From Isoetes taiwanensis (Eukaryota > Streptophyta > Lycopodiopsida > Isoetales > Isoetaceae), in the NCBI GenBank assembly GCA_021234155.1, contig JAJEKV010000075.1, forward strand, positions 1,242,001-1,306,000: a DNA stretch of 64,000 nt, in the 5' to 3' direction. Shown here one piece after another: positions 10,901 through 22,340 of the stretch. A program made the position numbers and the translations under genes. How positions within the stretch are numbered: position 1 is the stretch's first letter; each line of letters starts with the position of its first letter. The notes beneath the pieces were generated by a model. It was not told the DNA's origin. It saw only the letters and a list, made by a program, of their open reading frames with translations, and searched no databases.

Positions 10901-11474
10901 ATGCAGCCTGCTGCTCCAAAGATGGAAAAATTTCAAGCTTTTGCAGATCGACAAGATCAAGCAGCAGTAGTGGCAGCAGCAGCGGAATTGCTCATCGAAG
11001 CACAAATCTTAGGTAATTCACCCCACTCTAATATCATGTAATTAAGTATGCTTTTCTTATTAGATGTTCTTTCCTTGCATTGTAGATAAGAACCAACCCT
11101 CATGGGGACTTTTAGGCGGAAACGAAGTGGGTACTATAGCTGGGGCTAATCGCACTGTCATAAAGGCAAGGAATGCAACTTGCATTCCACCATGGCCCCT
11201 CAAAGGAGATGTTGTTCTTGTACGGGGTAGTGGAGTTGGGGGTGAGTTTATCCATGCTGTAATTAGGGATGTAAAGGTACGCACTCAACAAATTAGGTTG
11301 GCTTTGCTTCACAAGTTGGACTCAGAAAGAACATGGGGTGTCTTGGAAGAAGAAACATTGTGGAGACAATGGAGTGTATTAGTAAGAACTCTTGAGTTCT
11401 GGATTCCTGTGAAATGGTCTACTGTTCCAGGAGGTGGGCCACAAAAGTTTCCAACAGAATGGTTGGCCAATTGA
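7905..11474 (+). CDS. G-type (B-lectin) receptor-like serine/threonine kinase, SD2-5-like, with novel C-terminal exon
   Basis: Ten exons join without a stop: 7905-8083, 8154-8511, 8730-8818, 8925-9149, 9303-9462, 9535-9624, 9711-10152, 10232-10386, 10457-11012, 11086-11474. Every junction is GT-AG and all phases agree, giving 880 codons. A signal peptide ([15 protein letters not shown]) precedes a bulb-lectin domain at about residues 30-180, with NGNLVLYD and AIWESF motifs. There is no recognisable EGF or PAN module; the segment from about 210 to 365 is Pro/Ser-rich. One membrane helix lies at about 370-390 ([19 protein letters not shown]). The kinase shows LGDGGFG at 431-437, VAVK with Lys453, HLDVKPEN with Asp551, DFG at 569-571 and APE at 595-597. 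Leu replaces the Arg before the catalytic Asp, so it is a non-RD kinase, as is common in this family. The last exon adds about 129 residues of unknown type. The likely role is cell-surface perception with cytoplasmic phosphorylation; the ligand is unknown. Confidence 0.88.
11086..11474 (+). other. C-terminal extension exon of the kinase
   Basis: The exon follows an acceptor TTGTAG and joins in phase to the G at 11012 (intron GTAATT...TTGTAG). It is open for 129 codons to TGA 11472-11474. It includes [29 protein letters not shown] and [16 protein letters not shown]. It is Trp- and Val-rich without a membrane helix. The segment is much too long and regular to be a chance read-through tail. I do not know the domain. 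The alternative is that the kinase ends in the intron: continuing past 11012 gives an early stop after NSPHSNIM at 11041. Confidence 0.6.
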
Positions 11475-12460
11475 TGGCATTTTATTTTGCAGATGCAAAT
11501 AATATGTGAATACTTTGTAAATGGTCACACTAACTTCTCTAAAATATCGCTAATTGATACCTTGTAGCAGGTGATAGGTAAGATCTTTTGTACCATAATA
11601 GATTTTATACATAGAGATGAATTGAATTGATTTTATCGTCCATGTAGACCACTTTCATCCGTCAAAGAGGTCCTTTGGCATTAATTTCAAGCAAGTACTA
11701 AGAAGAAAGGTGACCTTATCCATTTGTTTCAATGTTCAAATATAATGTGTGATTTTTATACGCCAATGCTAAAAATGCTCTATAGAGGACTTTGCAAATT
11801 ACTTTTGAAATATATAGTAGGTTTGCCTAATCCCCTACAACAGTTTGATTTTTGTTCCATTTCGTGAAGCCCTTTATCGGATTTGAGCCAATGACTTCTG
11901 CCTTACCATGGCATTCAGTGGACGATAAAAAAAACTATTCTATTCTATTCTATTCTATTCTATTCTACCATTGAGTTAAAAGAGCTTTTTTTCATTTTTT
12001 AAGTAAATTCATTTAGTAGGTAGCAGGAACTAAACTCGCATCAGTAGCTTCGAAAGCTAAGGGTTATAGTCGACACTAAATGTAGATCAATTGTCTCTAA
12101 TTCAGAATATTTTTTTTTTTCTTTTTTTTTGGGTTGCCCCTAGGGGGGCAAGCCCTTGTTTATGTGGGTTTATGGCATATTCTAAGTATATGCTAGTATA
12201 TGCTAGGAATATGCCAATGACTGCTAAAAACTTTCTATAGGGTGTAAATTGGCGGTCGTGGCTGTTCTTAGGCATCGATTTTGAAACCGGCTAACCGGAT
12301 TCTAGAAAAGGGACCCTCTGTTTTCTGTTCTTGTTTTCTGTTCTTCTGTGCGTGCAAAGAATGTCGTTCAAGCATTCCACACACTTGGATGAGGCCTTTC
12401 ATTTCACGGAAAATAGTCAGAAGATGCAAGGTATATCTATCTCCCGAGAAGCTGCTTACG
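11475..12460. other. Intergenic region downstream of the kinase
   Basis: AT-rich 3' flank with no gene. It holds a truncated microsatellite-tailed module at 11913-11966, an oligo-T run at about 12110-12130, and a block near 12180-12210 in which TATGCTAGTATATGCTAGGA is a short direct repeat. Confidence 0.5.
11913..11966 (+). repeat. GTGGACG module with (CTATT)n tail, truncated third copy
   Basis: CAGTGGACGATAAAAAAAA followed by six to seven CTATT units. Only the last dozen bases of the module seen at 1025 are kept. This is what 5' truncation of a retroposon would leave. Confidence 0.6.
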
Positions 12461-15195
12461 TGAGTATGGCCTATTTTGGGGGAATGCTTCACCAATCTGG
12501 CTAATGAGTTCAGGGATAGGAAATGTCTGGATGCGAGAATTACTACCAGTCTAATCACGCTTATTCCTAAGACTGAGTTGCCTGCTACCCTCTCGGATTA
12601 CAGACGTATCTCGCTAACCAATGTCATCTATAAGATTATCTCAGGTGCCATTGCCAGGAGACTGAAGACTGTTTTAGAAAGAATCATCAGCACCTCCCAG
12701 ACTGCTTATTTGAAGGATAGGTTTATTCTCGACAACGTGGTCACAACAGTTCTAGGGCTAAACTGGGCTAAAGATTCCAACCAAGATATAGCCCCCATTA
12801 AGCTTGACATTACCAAGGCCTTCGACACAGTTAGCTGGAATTTCCTTTTCAAATGTTGTAATGCTCTTGGCTTTTCTGATGAGGTAATTCTCCTTTTTAA
12901 AGCTATTCTTTCAAATTCTAGATCTTCAGTTTTAATCAATGGAGAATGCGGCCCCTTCTTTCCCCTGCAAAGGGATGTTAAGCAAGGCTGCCCTTTGGCC
13001 CCTTTCCTCTTTCTTATTATTATGGAAGCCCTTCATAGCAAGCTAGAAGAGGCCAAAAGAACTAACATGATCCAAGGTCTCACTCTCCCAGATAATGGGG
13101 AAATGGATCAAATCTTGAATGGATATTTTGCAGATGACACGTTTCTTCTAGTTTCAATGGATAACAGATCCCTATCCAACACTCAAACTATTCTGGAGGA
13201 ATTTGGAGTAGCCTCGGGCTGTAAGATCAATCCGATTAAATCTAAAGTGGTGATCAGAGATCAGGTAAAAAGAGAGAAAACAGCTGCTCTCATGGGCTGT
13301 AAGTATATCCTCCCTACCAGTTCTTCGAAAATTTTAGGAATCCCCTTAGTTCATAAAGGGAGTCCCTCTGATATTTGGTCGGATATTATAGAAAAATTCC
13401 AAAAGAAGGTGAATAGCTTAAATTCTAAATATACTTCTAAGCAGGGTAGGGCCATTATAGCTAATTTTGTTATCAATCCTCTGTTATCCTCGCCCCTAAG
13501 AAAGTTTCGACCAAGCTTCAAAGTATTATTGGCAGATTTATTTCTTGCGGTCAGAACTGGAGATGCTGGACCCCTGTAGCTATGGAGGAGTGCTGCAAAA
13601 GTAAAAATTTAGGGGGACTGGGAGTCATCAATATTGAAAAGCAAGGAGTGGCCCTTGCAGCCAAATACTTTTACAAGGCAGCTTATAATAGAATCAACCA
13701 TCCAGTCTCTATAATTATCAGACATTATTTAGGCAAATGCCTCTCTTATGGATGGAGGAAGCTTAATCTAAATCTGCCCCATGCTATCTATTTCCCCTTC
13801 TCGGTCCCTAATTCCATCCCAGGTTTAATTAAGAAATGGATCAAAGCATGGAATATGGTTAAAGGAATGTTCACTTGGAAGGAAGGGCTCTCCATGGACC
13901 AATCGATCTTTTGGAATCCTGCACTCCTTACTAATGAGCCATCCCTATGTTTAGCCTGCCACTTCCCCGAACAGGCTAAGCTCTGGAGTAGTAAGGGGCT
14001 ACATCATATCAGAGACCTGTTTGATGACCATAGGATTATTCCCTTCAGGAATTCGTGCTGGCTGATGAAGATGAAAACACAGAGATGCTTTATAATAATA
14101 TATGTACAGCATTGATCAGAGGCTGCTGGTCTGAAGAGAATCTCAATTGGCACCATAACAGTTCTATAGATTTCACAGTTAAATCTGCTTATAAATAGAC
14201 AAGGAACCAGAAGATTTCTATCCACACCAAATGGCAGATTGGGGAAGAGAGATGCATTAGAAACTTGAAATTCTTGTGGTCTAGCCCCATCCCCCCCAAG
14301 ATGAAATCTTTTATTTGGCAGCTTTGGCATAAAGCTTTGACGACCAATCACAAAAGGCACAGGCTCCATGGCGGATTCAGATGTTTGCTCTAGATGTCTC
14401 AGCCATAGGGAGGACGAGGAGCACCTATTCCGGTCTTGTACTTGGTCAGAATGGGTTCTCGAACTCGCCTCTACTCTGTTTGGATACGACCTTAACTCCA
14501 TGGACTCGGTGGATTTCTTTATGCCAAATCACCCCAATGACTGGAGGCTGTATATTCTTTTGTGGAGGATTTGGAAGGGTAGGAACAACTTCATCTTTAA
14601 TTGTGATATTACCCTCCCGGAAGATATCATCAAGCAAATAGAATATGATATCAGGATCATTGCTGCTGCATAAAGCTTTTTATTATGATTCTCACAACTA
14701 TCTTGTTGATTTTTCAGGAATTGTTTCTGTGCTGGTGCGTAAGCTTAAGTGGAAGAAGATTGATCCGGTGGTTAACCAGCAGTGGATCAAAGTATTCAGA
14801 CCTCCTAACTTGTACAGTCACGAGGAGCCATGTCTATGCAAGTGCTGCTACCAGAACCCCGATGCAAGAAGAGGCTTGCTCTGCGAAGCTAAGGACAGCA
14901 AAGGCCGATTCAATATGGCAAAGGCAGAAACATGTCTGTGTGTGTTCTATACCCTCACAGTCATGGTCAGAGGCAGAGGCAGAAAACCCAGCAACTTTAA
15001 TCTCAGATCATACTTCTAGGCAGGCATATAAGTCATATCAGACATTGTCATCCACATCACAACTGTGTTCCACGTTATCATCATCTATCCTCTCTTATTT
15101 ACTTAATAGGGTTATACTTCCCTGTAAAAAGTACTTTTTGTTAACTTATCACTTATAATTAATATACATATACGCTTTCAATAAAAAAAAAAAAA
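12460..15195 (+). mobile_element. LINE retrotransposon, 5'-truncated, with A-rich 3' tail
   Basis: The block holds the reverse transcriptase and the C-terminal zinc-knuckle region in order, then about 500 bases of 3' untranslated sequence ending in an A-rich tail (TTTCAATAAAAAAA onward, about 15176-15195). The endonuclease and ORF1 are missing, as expected for 5' truncation during target-primed insertion. The 5' boundary is approximate, and I did not find a convincing target-site duplication. Confidence 0.75.
12476..14673 (+). pseudogene. LINE reverse transcriptase with C-terminal zf-RVT domain
   Basis: The frame from 12476 carries reverse transcriptase blocks: LITLIPK, DYRRISLTNVIYKI, FDTVSWNFLF, KQGCPLAPFLF and the catalytic YFADD at 13124-13138. 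A frameshift near 13490-13505 ends that frame at 13579. The protein continues in the frame of the block starting at 13582 (CKSKNLGGLGVIN). A second shift near 14090 and an in-frame TAG near 14197 lead to the zf-RVT part (SSPIPPKMKSFIWQLWHKAL; CSRCLSHREDEEHLFRSC). It ends at 14673. The enzyme would copy LINE RNA at a nicked target. With two shifts and a stop it is dead. Confidence 0.85.
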
Positions 15196-15383
15196 CAATC
15201 AAACTCTGTATGGCCTTGCTTGACAGTGATCAATTTATAGAGGGTATTATCCATTTCCTGCACAAAACCCAGCATATTCCATATCCAATCCCTGTCATTT
15301 GCTCTGCCTTCCCAATAATCCCTGTCAATAATCTCCATTTTCTCCATATAAGCCCTGATCCCTAATTCCTCATGGACCCCCAT
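15159..15383 (-). other. Open segment on the minus strand, unrecognised
   Basis: The frame reads GIRAYMEKMEIIDRDYWEGR and then a charged, Trp-rich stretch (NDRDWIWNMLGFVQEMDNTL). It has amino-acid composition like a real protein but is short, and runs into the A-rich LINE tail at 15180, so its 3' part seems cut by that insertion or by a boundary there. I cannot name it. Confidence 0.3.
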
Positions 15384-15389
15384 GCAAAA

Positions 15390-16530
15390 GGCAGAAACCT
15401 TTTGCTGGTCTTTGATAATCTCGAATCTGATGTATATGTCCTTTAACAGTTTCCACGCCTTATCCTTCTAGTCCTCCAGCCAGGAAATCTGAGTCTATTC
15501 CTCATCCTCTGTGTCGAACTGATTCTCGGATGTTCCTGTCATATTCCCCTTAGTCTTCAATCTTCTTCTTCCCTGGAAAGCCTGGCCAAAAGTGCCAAGA
15601 ACGGCTCACAGCACAGAGGAAGGCCCGAAACGAAGAGCTGGAGACACGAAGTCGACAGAGTGACAGTTACCAGGAAGAGATCTTCAGCCCTTCCCCTACG
15701 AAGGCAATAACACAATCAATAACTCTTTCTCTCTCCTCCAAGAGTGCGACTGACAAGACAGCCCGTACCCTCGCAAATGAACGGGATCTAAAGAAACCAA
15801 GAACCTAACCCCCATGGAAACCAGAACAGGCACGGAATTCCAAGGAGCAGAAACAAACCTAATTGGCTACCAAAAACCTCCAAACTACCACCTCGATGTC
15901 ATTGATGAATTGAACAAGCTGGAGATCGAAGAAGGCTGCCCAATAATATAATGGTTTAGTTCCAAATTCAATTGGGGCACTCATAGTAAAAAGATTTCTC
16001 TCGAATCAGTTCCCAAGAAAGGGCTGAGAATTGTGAGCAGCTACCCTTAAAGATCCCGGTCTGTCAAAACATAGCACACACATATAAAAGAAATTGAACT
16101 CAAGCCTACAAAACCTAATTCTTGAACTAGAGTCAAAAGCCACTCTAATCAAATTTTCTACTAGAGTGATGGAACCCTAGAATTTCTCAGGAGCATGAGT
16201 AATTCCCAATCCCTGGAGAACAGCCTCGAGCAAGGCCTCATCCATTGGGATTGGGAAGCTCTCCCTGAGACCAGGCAGTGGCGGGTCTCCTATTCGCAAG
16301 CGCCTAACGTGCATCTCCTCTTTTCCTCCTTCAATAGCCTTTAATCAGTTTCAACAAAGTATATGTACCATAATTTAGACCTGGAAACTCATGTATCTTG
16401 ATATCTTTGAAGATTTTCCTCTAAATTCCAGATTCTCCTCTGGATTCCAGATTCAGTTGCAGCATAATATAGCATAGCATGGTCAGAATTCCAAATATGT
16501 AAGAGTTTGCAGGCCAGTCTTAGTTATAAA
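15390..16530. other. Region without a clear gene between LINE pieces
   Basis: Contains short open stretches on both strands with no recognisable motif. It may be the 3' untranslated part of the minus-strand LINE at 16535-17700 and older repeat sequence. Confidence 0.35.
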
Positions 16531-16534
16531 ACAA

Positions 16535-17700
16535 TTAAAATGTATCCTTTCCACCCAGCAGAATAAGAAGAGTCCCATATATGTATGCAATTTGTCTATG
16601 ATTGTAGTACATAGATCTGTATCTAGATAGCTGCCTTTCTGTTAAAATGTAATGTGTATTGAACAAGAACGACCATAGGCAATGCACCTGAATAACTTTC
16701 CTGCAGAAAATGGCAGTCCATAGATCTTCACTGTCTCTATCATAAAGCAACCGACCTGTCCTCACCTGATATGATTGCAAGGGATCAACTAACTTATTCT
16801 CAAACAACCCATCCTTCCTGCCGAATATGGCCATTTCATGGTAATCAGAATGATTGTCTAGCTTCATTCTCCCTTCTCTCAAAAACTCAAGATAGCCTAG
16901 GATCATCCGAGAAAAATATATTAAAATCAACAACACTAAGATTAGATACAAATAGATCAAAATAACCCTTGAATTCTCCATGATTATCCCACTTCTTGTC
17001 ATAATTAGTATCAAATCTCTTTTTATGAGCACTAGCAAATGTCTTGAGGTCAAACTGAAATGCATCTTAATCCAAAATAGAGAGAAATTTTCCTTTCCAT
17101 AAAGAACCCGATTCCTAGATTTCTATATATTCCAGAGGGCTGTATAAATGATGGTATTTGAAAATTTATCATTGCCTTGAATAATAGAAATGATGTCATT
17201 TCTGTGGGAAATCCCAAACTTGTCACAGAGCCAGGACCAAAAGTCATTGAGTTTATCACAAAAGAAAATGTGATTCATAGTCATCATTAAGACAGAACAA
17301 GGGACAAACTGCAGAAATATTAGGATACCTTCTAAATAAGGAGTGAAGATTATTTAAGCTACCTTGAGCAATCAACAAAATAAAGTAGCAGATCTTAGGA
17401 GTATAGTAAGAATTCCAAACATTGGAGAAAAGGGTTTCTAGCTGATCAGCATTGATTGACCACTTAGACATAGCTTTACAAGGATCATCCTTTAAATTTA
17501 AGGCCTTGTAGGTATTTTTTAACTTATAACCCACTTTACCCTCTATATTCCAATCCCCAACATCAGAATTATGGATGGAATGATTACAGATGACCTGCCT
17601 TAAGTGAAGAAAGATCTTTTTATTAGTAGAAGTTTCCCTTACTATTTGTCCAGGATATGAGCCTGTTATTAGAGATCCTTTACATAATAATATAATAAAA
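16535..17700 (-). pseudogene. LINE C-terminal (zf-RVT) fragment
   Basis: On the minus strand, shifted frames read the C-terminal LINE region in order: WSINADQLETLFSNVWNSYY, CYFILLIAQGSLNNLHSLFRR, CPLFCLNDDYESHFLLCDK, then (frame change near 17255) DFWSWLCDKFGI and ALWNIWKSRNRVLYGKENF, the usual hydrophobic helix and W.W..RN motif after the zinc knuckle. The piece is 5'-truncated at about 17700, where a long (TG)n tract begins, and has at least one frameshift. Confidence 0.65.
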
Positions 17701-17723
17701 CCCATGCACACTCCTAGGTCATC

Positions 17724-17859
<136 letters not shown>

Positions 17860-18500
17860 ATACTTGACAATTTTGCCTTGGATGTATGGTAGACAATCCA
17901 TCCAATGGGGCTACATGTTTAATACATATATGATGTGAGATACAGGTAGTTCCTGCTTAAGGACCATGACACCAACATTTGTGGGTATATAATTAATAAC
18001 TACTCTAGATAAATATGCTGAGATGGGCTTACATTTTAGCACTTGCAAGGTAGCTCTACTGAACCTATACAAAAAACATAGATCTTTAGTTGGAACGTGG
18101 TCTATACTAAACTTGAAAAGGGAGATCTTTATTGTCACTGTTGCAATGTTCCTAGTTCTTATTAAGGCTTGAATATGGTAGATTAAACCATATAAGTTCA
18201 TTCATCAGTTGTGGGCTGGATCTTATAAATACAAAACCGAGCTATATTCAATTTATTTTCGGGCCACTAAGTATACATAAAATATTTTTTATAACAAAAT
18301 TAAAAAAACGATGCTATTTCGACTTAGGGTTTGGCTGGCTTAAACGAATTCGGGCAACCAGATCTAGTATCACAGGAATGAATTCACATTTGACGGCTGT
18401 ACTAAAGATCTACTGGAGCATGTAGATCTGCAGGAAATCCGCTGATCCAGACGACTTTATCTAAGGTTAGTTAAGACCAGACCATTTCTTTGTATTATAA
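17860..18500. other. No gene recognised
   Basis: AT-rich flank of the (TG)n tract. Only short frames without motifs are present. Confidence 0.4.
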
Positions 18501-18503
18501 GAA

Positions 18504-19072
18504 AAATGCAGCAGTTTTTTTTTTTTTTTGAAGGACGACAAGCTTTATTCACCAACTAAAAACCAGAGTAACATAAAATACAAAGACAGGATTATAACCC
18601 CAGTGGACAAACCGATCCAACTGAGCACAACCACCTGCCTATGCAAAAGAATGAATCTGAAGGTAAGTATGCCAGATCAGAACCACTGAAGAAGAAGAAT
18701 AATTGTAAGCCATAACAATTTTATTTTACGCCCACTGAAGAACAATCTCATCTGCAGTATCTATGCCCTTAAAGATAAACAACCTCCTTCTCTTCCAGAT
18801 TGACCATAAAAGCCAGCCACATGCGAGATGAAAAGCTCGTTTCCGTTGTTTGGGCCAAGCATCAGGATAGATAGCAAGCAAAATTTGCTGGCTAGATCGA
18901 GACGTGCCAAATAGGGTCAACAACCAAGACCATGCGTGCCGAAGCCGCTCACACAAGAAAAAACAATGCTCAATACTCTCAACCCTTTGCTGACATAAAG
19001 GACAGAGCTCTGAAATCCGATTATCCATTTTATGGACTAACCTGTTGACTCTGAGGCATCGAAATGCAGCAG
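18504..19072 (-). mobile_element. 5'-truncated LINE insertion with target-site duplication
   Basis: An insertion of 547 bases (18515-19061) is flanked by the direct repeat AAATGCAGCAG at 18504-18514 and 19062-19072. Read on the minus strand it ends in a poly(A) tail (15 T on the plus strand, 18515-18529) directly against the left repeat. It is a complete example of target-primed insertion with severe 5' truncation. Confidence 0.88.
18726..19028 (-). pseudogene. LINE zf-RVT fragment within the TSD-flanked insertion
   Basis: About 100 codons: CPLCQQRVESIEHCFFLC is the Cys-Cys-His-Cys zinc-knuckle of LINE reverse transcriptases, followed by HAWSWLLTLFG and LACGWLLWSIWKRRRLFIFK, the conserved hydrophobic helix and W..R motif. 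The frame is open to 18726. The rest of the protein is missing. Confidence 0.8.
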
Positions 19073-19375
19073 ATGCATCTCACGGCAGTTAATTTAGCGG
19101 AATGGCGGAGCCTCTAGTTATTCCCTTTCCAGAAAATATCCTAAGGACGGCTGTATGGCTTTCCAGGTTCACACACTTCAACCATTTAAGGCCCTGCCTT
19201 TTTACTTTAGCTTCCATTCAGCACTAAAGATGAAAAACCGAGATTGGGACTCTTTATCCTTTGATTCTTCAGATGAAGAGAGACTGAATGAGCAAGTTCT
19301 AGAAAGGGAATTCGAGTTTTGCTTGAGTAGTTCTAGTTTTTAAATATTCCTGTGAATTGTGAGGAGCCCAACAGT

Positions 19376-19542
19376 ATGGCGCCCAAGAGAGGGCAAAAGG
19401 ATGATCATGGCAGCAACAAGCAATATTATGGTGGGGGCAAATCCACCAAGGCTGGGTTTTACAACAAAAAACCTGCAGAAGCTTATGTTCCTGAGACACA
19501 GGATGAAGAAGATATTGGCTCAGACCAAGAGGAAGTCCAGGT
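19376..19542 (+). other. Possible first coding exon of an unrecognised gene
   Basis: An ATG at 19376 opens a hydrophilic frame (MAPKRGQKDDHGSNKQYYGG, then AGFYNKKPAEAYVPETQDEE and a Glu/Asp-rich end) that meets a donor CCAG|GTAAAA at about 19542. Codon use looks protein-like, with a basic-to-acidic composition typical of a nuclear protein. No following exon was found before the repeat-rich stretch at 19.8 kb. Confidence 0.35.
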
Positions 19543-19842
19543 AAAATGTCTTTTATATATAATAAGAGTTTGACAGGTGGATTCCTTAAGGAATCAGTCC
19601 ATGCAGGCTGTTGTTGATCGTTGTTAAGATAATAGATTCTCTTAAAACACAAATGCTTGGGCAGTGCTGACATGTTTGATTAAACAAATTTATAGTTCCG
19701 TCCTTTATAATTCAATTGCTTTATCTACTCCTTTACTTTGTTGTTTTTATGTAAGCAGGGACAAAAGGTCACAAAGGGGAACAGGCTATAAGCCGAGCAT
19801 GGAATAATTTAAGGGCTAAACTTAGCTATTTGGCGATTTTTT

Positions 19843-20390
19843 AGCACATTTTCAAAAAAATTTGGCTAAAGTAAATGGAAAAAATTGGAAAAAAATAATA
19901 ATTTTAGCTTAACTTTTTTCGGGACTGCACCAACCCTGGAGCTCTTTAGCCAAACGCTAGAAAGTAAGAGCGTGAAATTTTGTAGTGTTTAGCTAAACTA
20001 TAGAAACTTTTAGAATGAATTTCGGGCTAGTTTAGCTAAATTCTAGTTTATATGAAATATATGACCAGTAGTTTAGTTTCTAGCATTATGAATTACTTTG
20101 AATCCTAGACTTTATTAGTTAGCATTATTTTAGAATGCTTTCACAAAGAAAATGACTAAAGTAAGTGGAATATATTGAAAAAAAGTATAGTAATTTGGTT
20201 TAATATTTTCTGTTGGCCACATCATAGAAATTTTTGGGATGCTGTTTGGGTTAGTTTAGCTAAACACTAGAAAGTATGAGAGGAAAAATGTATAGAGTTT
20301 AGCTAAACCACAGAAAGTTTGGGATTAATATCGAGCAAGTTTAGCTAAAGTCATTCTGGCTAATAAGAAATATGCGATTAGTAATTTATT
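19843..20390. repeat. Two diverged copies of a TTTAGCTAAA-rich repeat
   Basis: Blocks at about 19843-20080 and 20140-20390 share the order GGCTAAAGTAAATGGAA / GACTAAAGTAAGTGGAA, then CTAGAAAGTA, then AGTTTAGCTAAA several times, then GAAATATATGA/GAAATATGCGA. The palindrome TTTAGCTAAA occurs at least five times across the pair. Confidence 0.65.
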
Positions 20391-20772
20391 CCCTGAAGCC
20401 GAGAATACCCAATGTACCTTTTGGCCCTTGCTCCTTTACCCTCTTAACGCTAATGGGGTACTGTTTGGCTGCAGGTACGTGTATTCTCTTACCTTTGTGG
20501 CTTTTTTGTTTTATCTGCTTTGCATGATGGCTGCTGGGTATTGGAGTTCAAGTACAAGAAGACATGGAAATGGAAAACAACCATTGTAACTATGTTTTGA
20601 GAATGCATAAAGTTTAAGGTCTGTGCTTTCCTTGTTTTTTGAAGACTACACAAGGTATCAAGCACTTTAAAAGTTTAATATTTTGATTATGAGATTCTGT
20701 ATCAGAACTATATTTAGCTTTTTGACACAGTCCATAGAGATGTGTGATCCCAATTGTATTCCTCTTAACGAA

Positions 20773-20873
20773 GGAATAGAATAGAATAGAATAGAATAGA
20801 ATAGAATAGAATAGAATAGAATAGAATATTTTAACGTCCACGGAGACCAATAGGTCATGGGACCCATACAATG
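20773..20873 (-). repeat. GGTCTCCGTGGACG module with (TTCTA)n tail, fourth copy
   Basis: On the minus strand: GGGTCCCATGACC, ATTGGTCTCCGTGGACG, TTAAAATA and then about eleven TTCTA units (plus-strand GAATA at 20773-20828). It matches the 1025 module at most positions. Confidence 0.75.
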
Positions 20874-21361
20874 GCGTGTCTCTGGCTTTTTGTATTTCAA
20901 AAAAGATACATGGAAACTTATGTTTTATGACCTGAAATACCAAGCAATATAATAGTATACTTCAAAAATGAAAATACTACAGTTTATTGAAATCTGATTG
21001 AGTTCCTGTTTATCCATACCGTGTGACAGCTGTATAACTTATTTTTTTTGAGCAAATACGACATGTTTAGTTTATAGTTCACTTGACCTTTAATTACTTG
21101 TTTCAAATTCGCATCCATGTTTTAAAGCCCCACTAATTCTATTTCAAGTAAATTGGGCTGGAAAGGTTGTAGTCGATTACATTTATGTAACAATACTGAA
21201 GAACATGAATGATAAAAAGTATTTGAATGATATACGAGTTCTCATGTCTCGATCCATAGACGTAATGTACTAGGCTTGTCATGTCAAGGCAGGTCCTGGA
21301 ATGATAAGACAATTAAGGGATTGACTGAGGTTGATGTTGATACTAGTATGGCTTTTGTCTA

Positions 21362-22010
21362 GGCTAGTTTTAGCTGCTTTTTTTTTTTTTTTTTTTTTTT
21401 TTTCGAGCACATTTTGTACACATTCACACATATTTCGTACAACATTTATATTTATTTCATACAGATTATGTAGCTTATTAATAATAATATATTAACATAG
21501 CACATTGAACCATTGAAAGGGGCATCAAGCATATTAAGAAATCGAACTATTGATTTAAATCCCCCCGACCCCCCCAGTTGTTTTTGATGATATTCGTGCA
21601 AGGCGTCCATCGGTAGGCTCGGACCGTTGGATGTCTGTTTCGGACGATTCCAACCATCATTAGACGCAACTCATTTTAGTAAGTTTTAGTTAACTGTCAA
21701 TTTCAAATACACAATTAACCCAAAGGTTGTGAAGTGCATTGTACACATGTATAGTATACATAAATCGGCATATGTATTCGAGGATCCTCGCCAACCGTTG
21801 GATGCCCTGCACAAATATCAGCAAAGACAACTAGGGGGTGGGGGGGTTTAATTCAATGGTTAAATTTCTTAATATGTTTGATGCCCCTTTCAATGGTTCG
21901 ATGTGCTATATTAATATATTAATCTGTACGAAATAAATATAAATGTTGTACGAAATATTTGTGAATGTGTACGAAATGTGCATGGAAATTGAAAAAAAAT
22001 AAATAAAATG
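21362..22010. mobile_element. Foldback (long inverted-repeat) element
   Basis: The left arm, about 21404-21622, starts with CACATTTTGTACACATTCAC after a 26-base T run. The right arm, about 21784-21985, is its inverted copy ending GTGAATGTGTACGAAATGTG and an A-rich run. Both arms carry the same landmarks in mirror order (GGGGCATCAAGCATATTAAG; a run of C or G with ATTGA; TGATATTYGTGCA). A 160-base spacer without an open frame separates them. It resembles a non-autonomous DNA transposon (foldback or MITE class). No clear target-site duplication was seen. Confidence 0.75.
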
Positions 22011-22204
22011 GCCTAGGGGTGTGCATCTTCAAAAACTTTTTTGGCCCCTTCGGGGCCTAACGGTGGTTTTATATAGCACGACGAGCTCCATACTTAGAAA
22101 ATGTTACAATGGAACTACATGGAAAATGGGTCATGGGGTATGAAATAATATTAATACAGTAAAGAATATGGGATACGTATGTTATAAACTACAACAAAGT
22201 ATAA

Positions 22205-22340
22205 ACATCCCTAGTCGAGCACACCTTCTTCTTTGATAGGTTGCTTTGCAGCCTCAAATACCTTAGAAATATACCATGGCCTCCCAGACCATTGAAATAT
22301 GTTTAGAGTCGAAGGCAACCTTGTAGCAAGTAATAAAACG
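22205..22340 (-). other. Possible terminal exon, unrecognised
   Basis: The minus-strand frame reads STLNIFQWSGRPWYISKVFE followed by an acidic end (KQPIKEEGVLD) and a stop at about 22211. It could follow an acceptor (CTACAAG or similar) near 22330. No partner exon was found. Confidence 0.2.
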
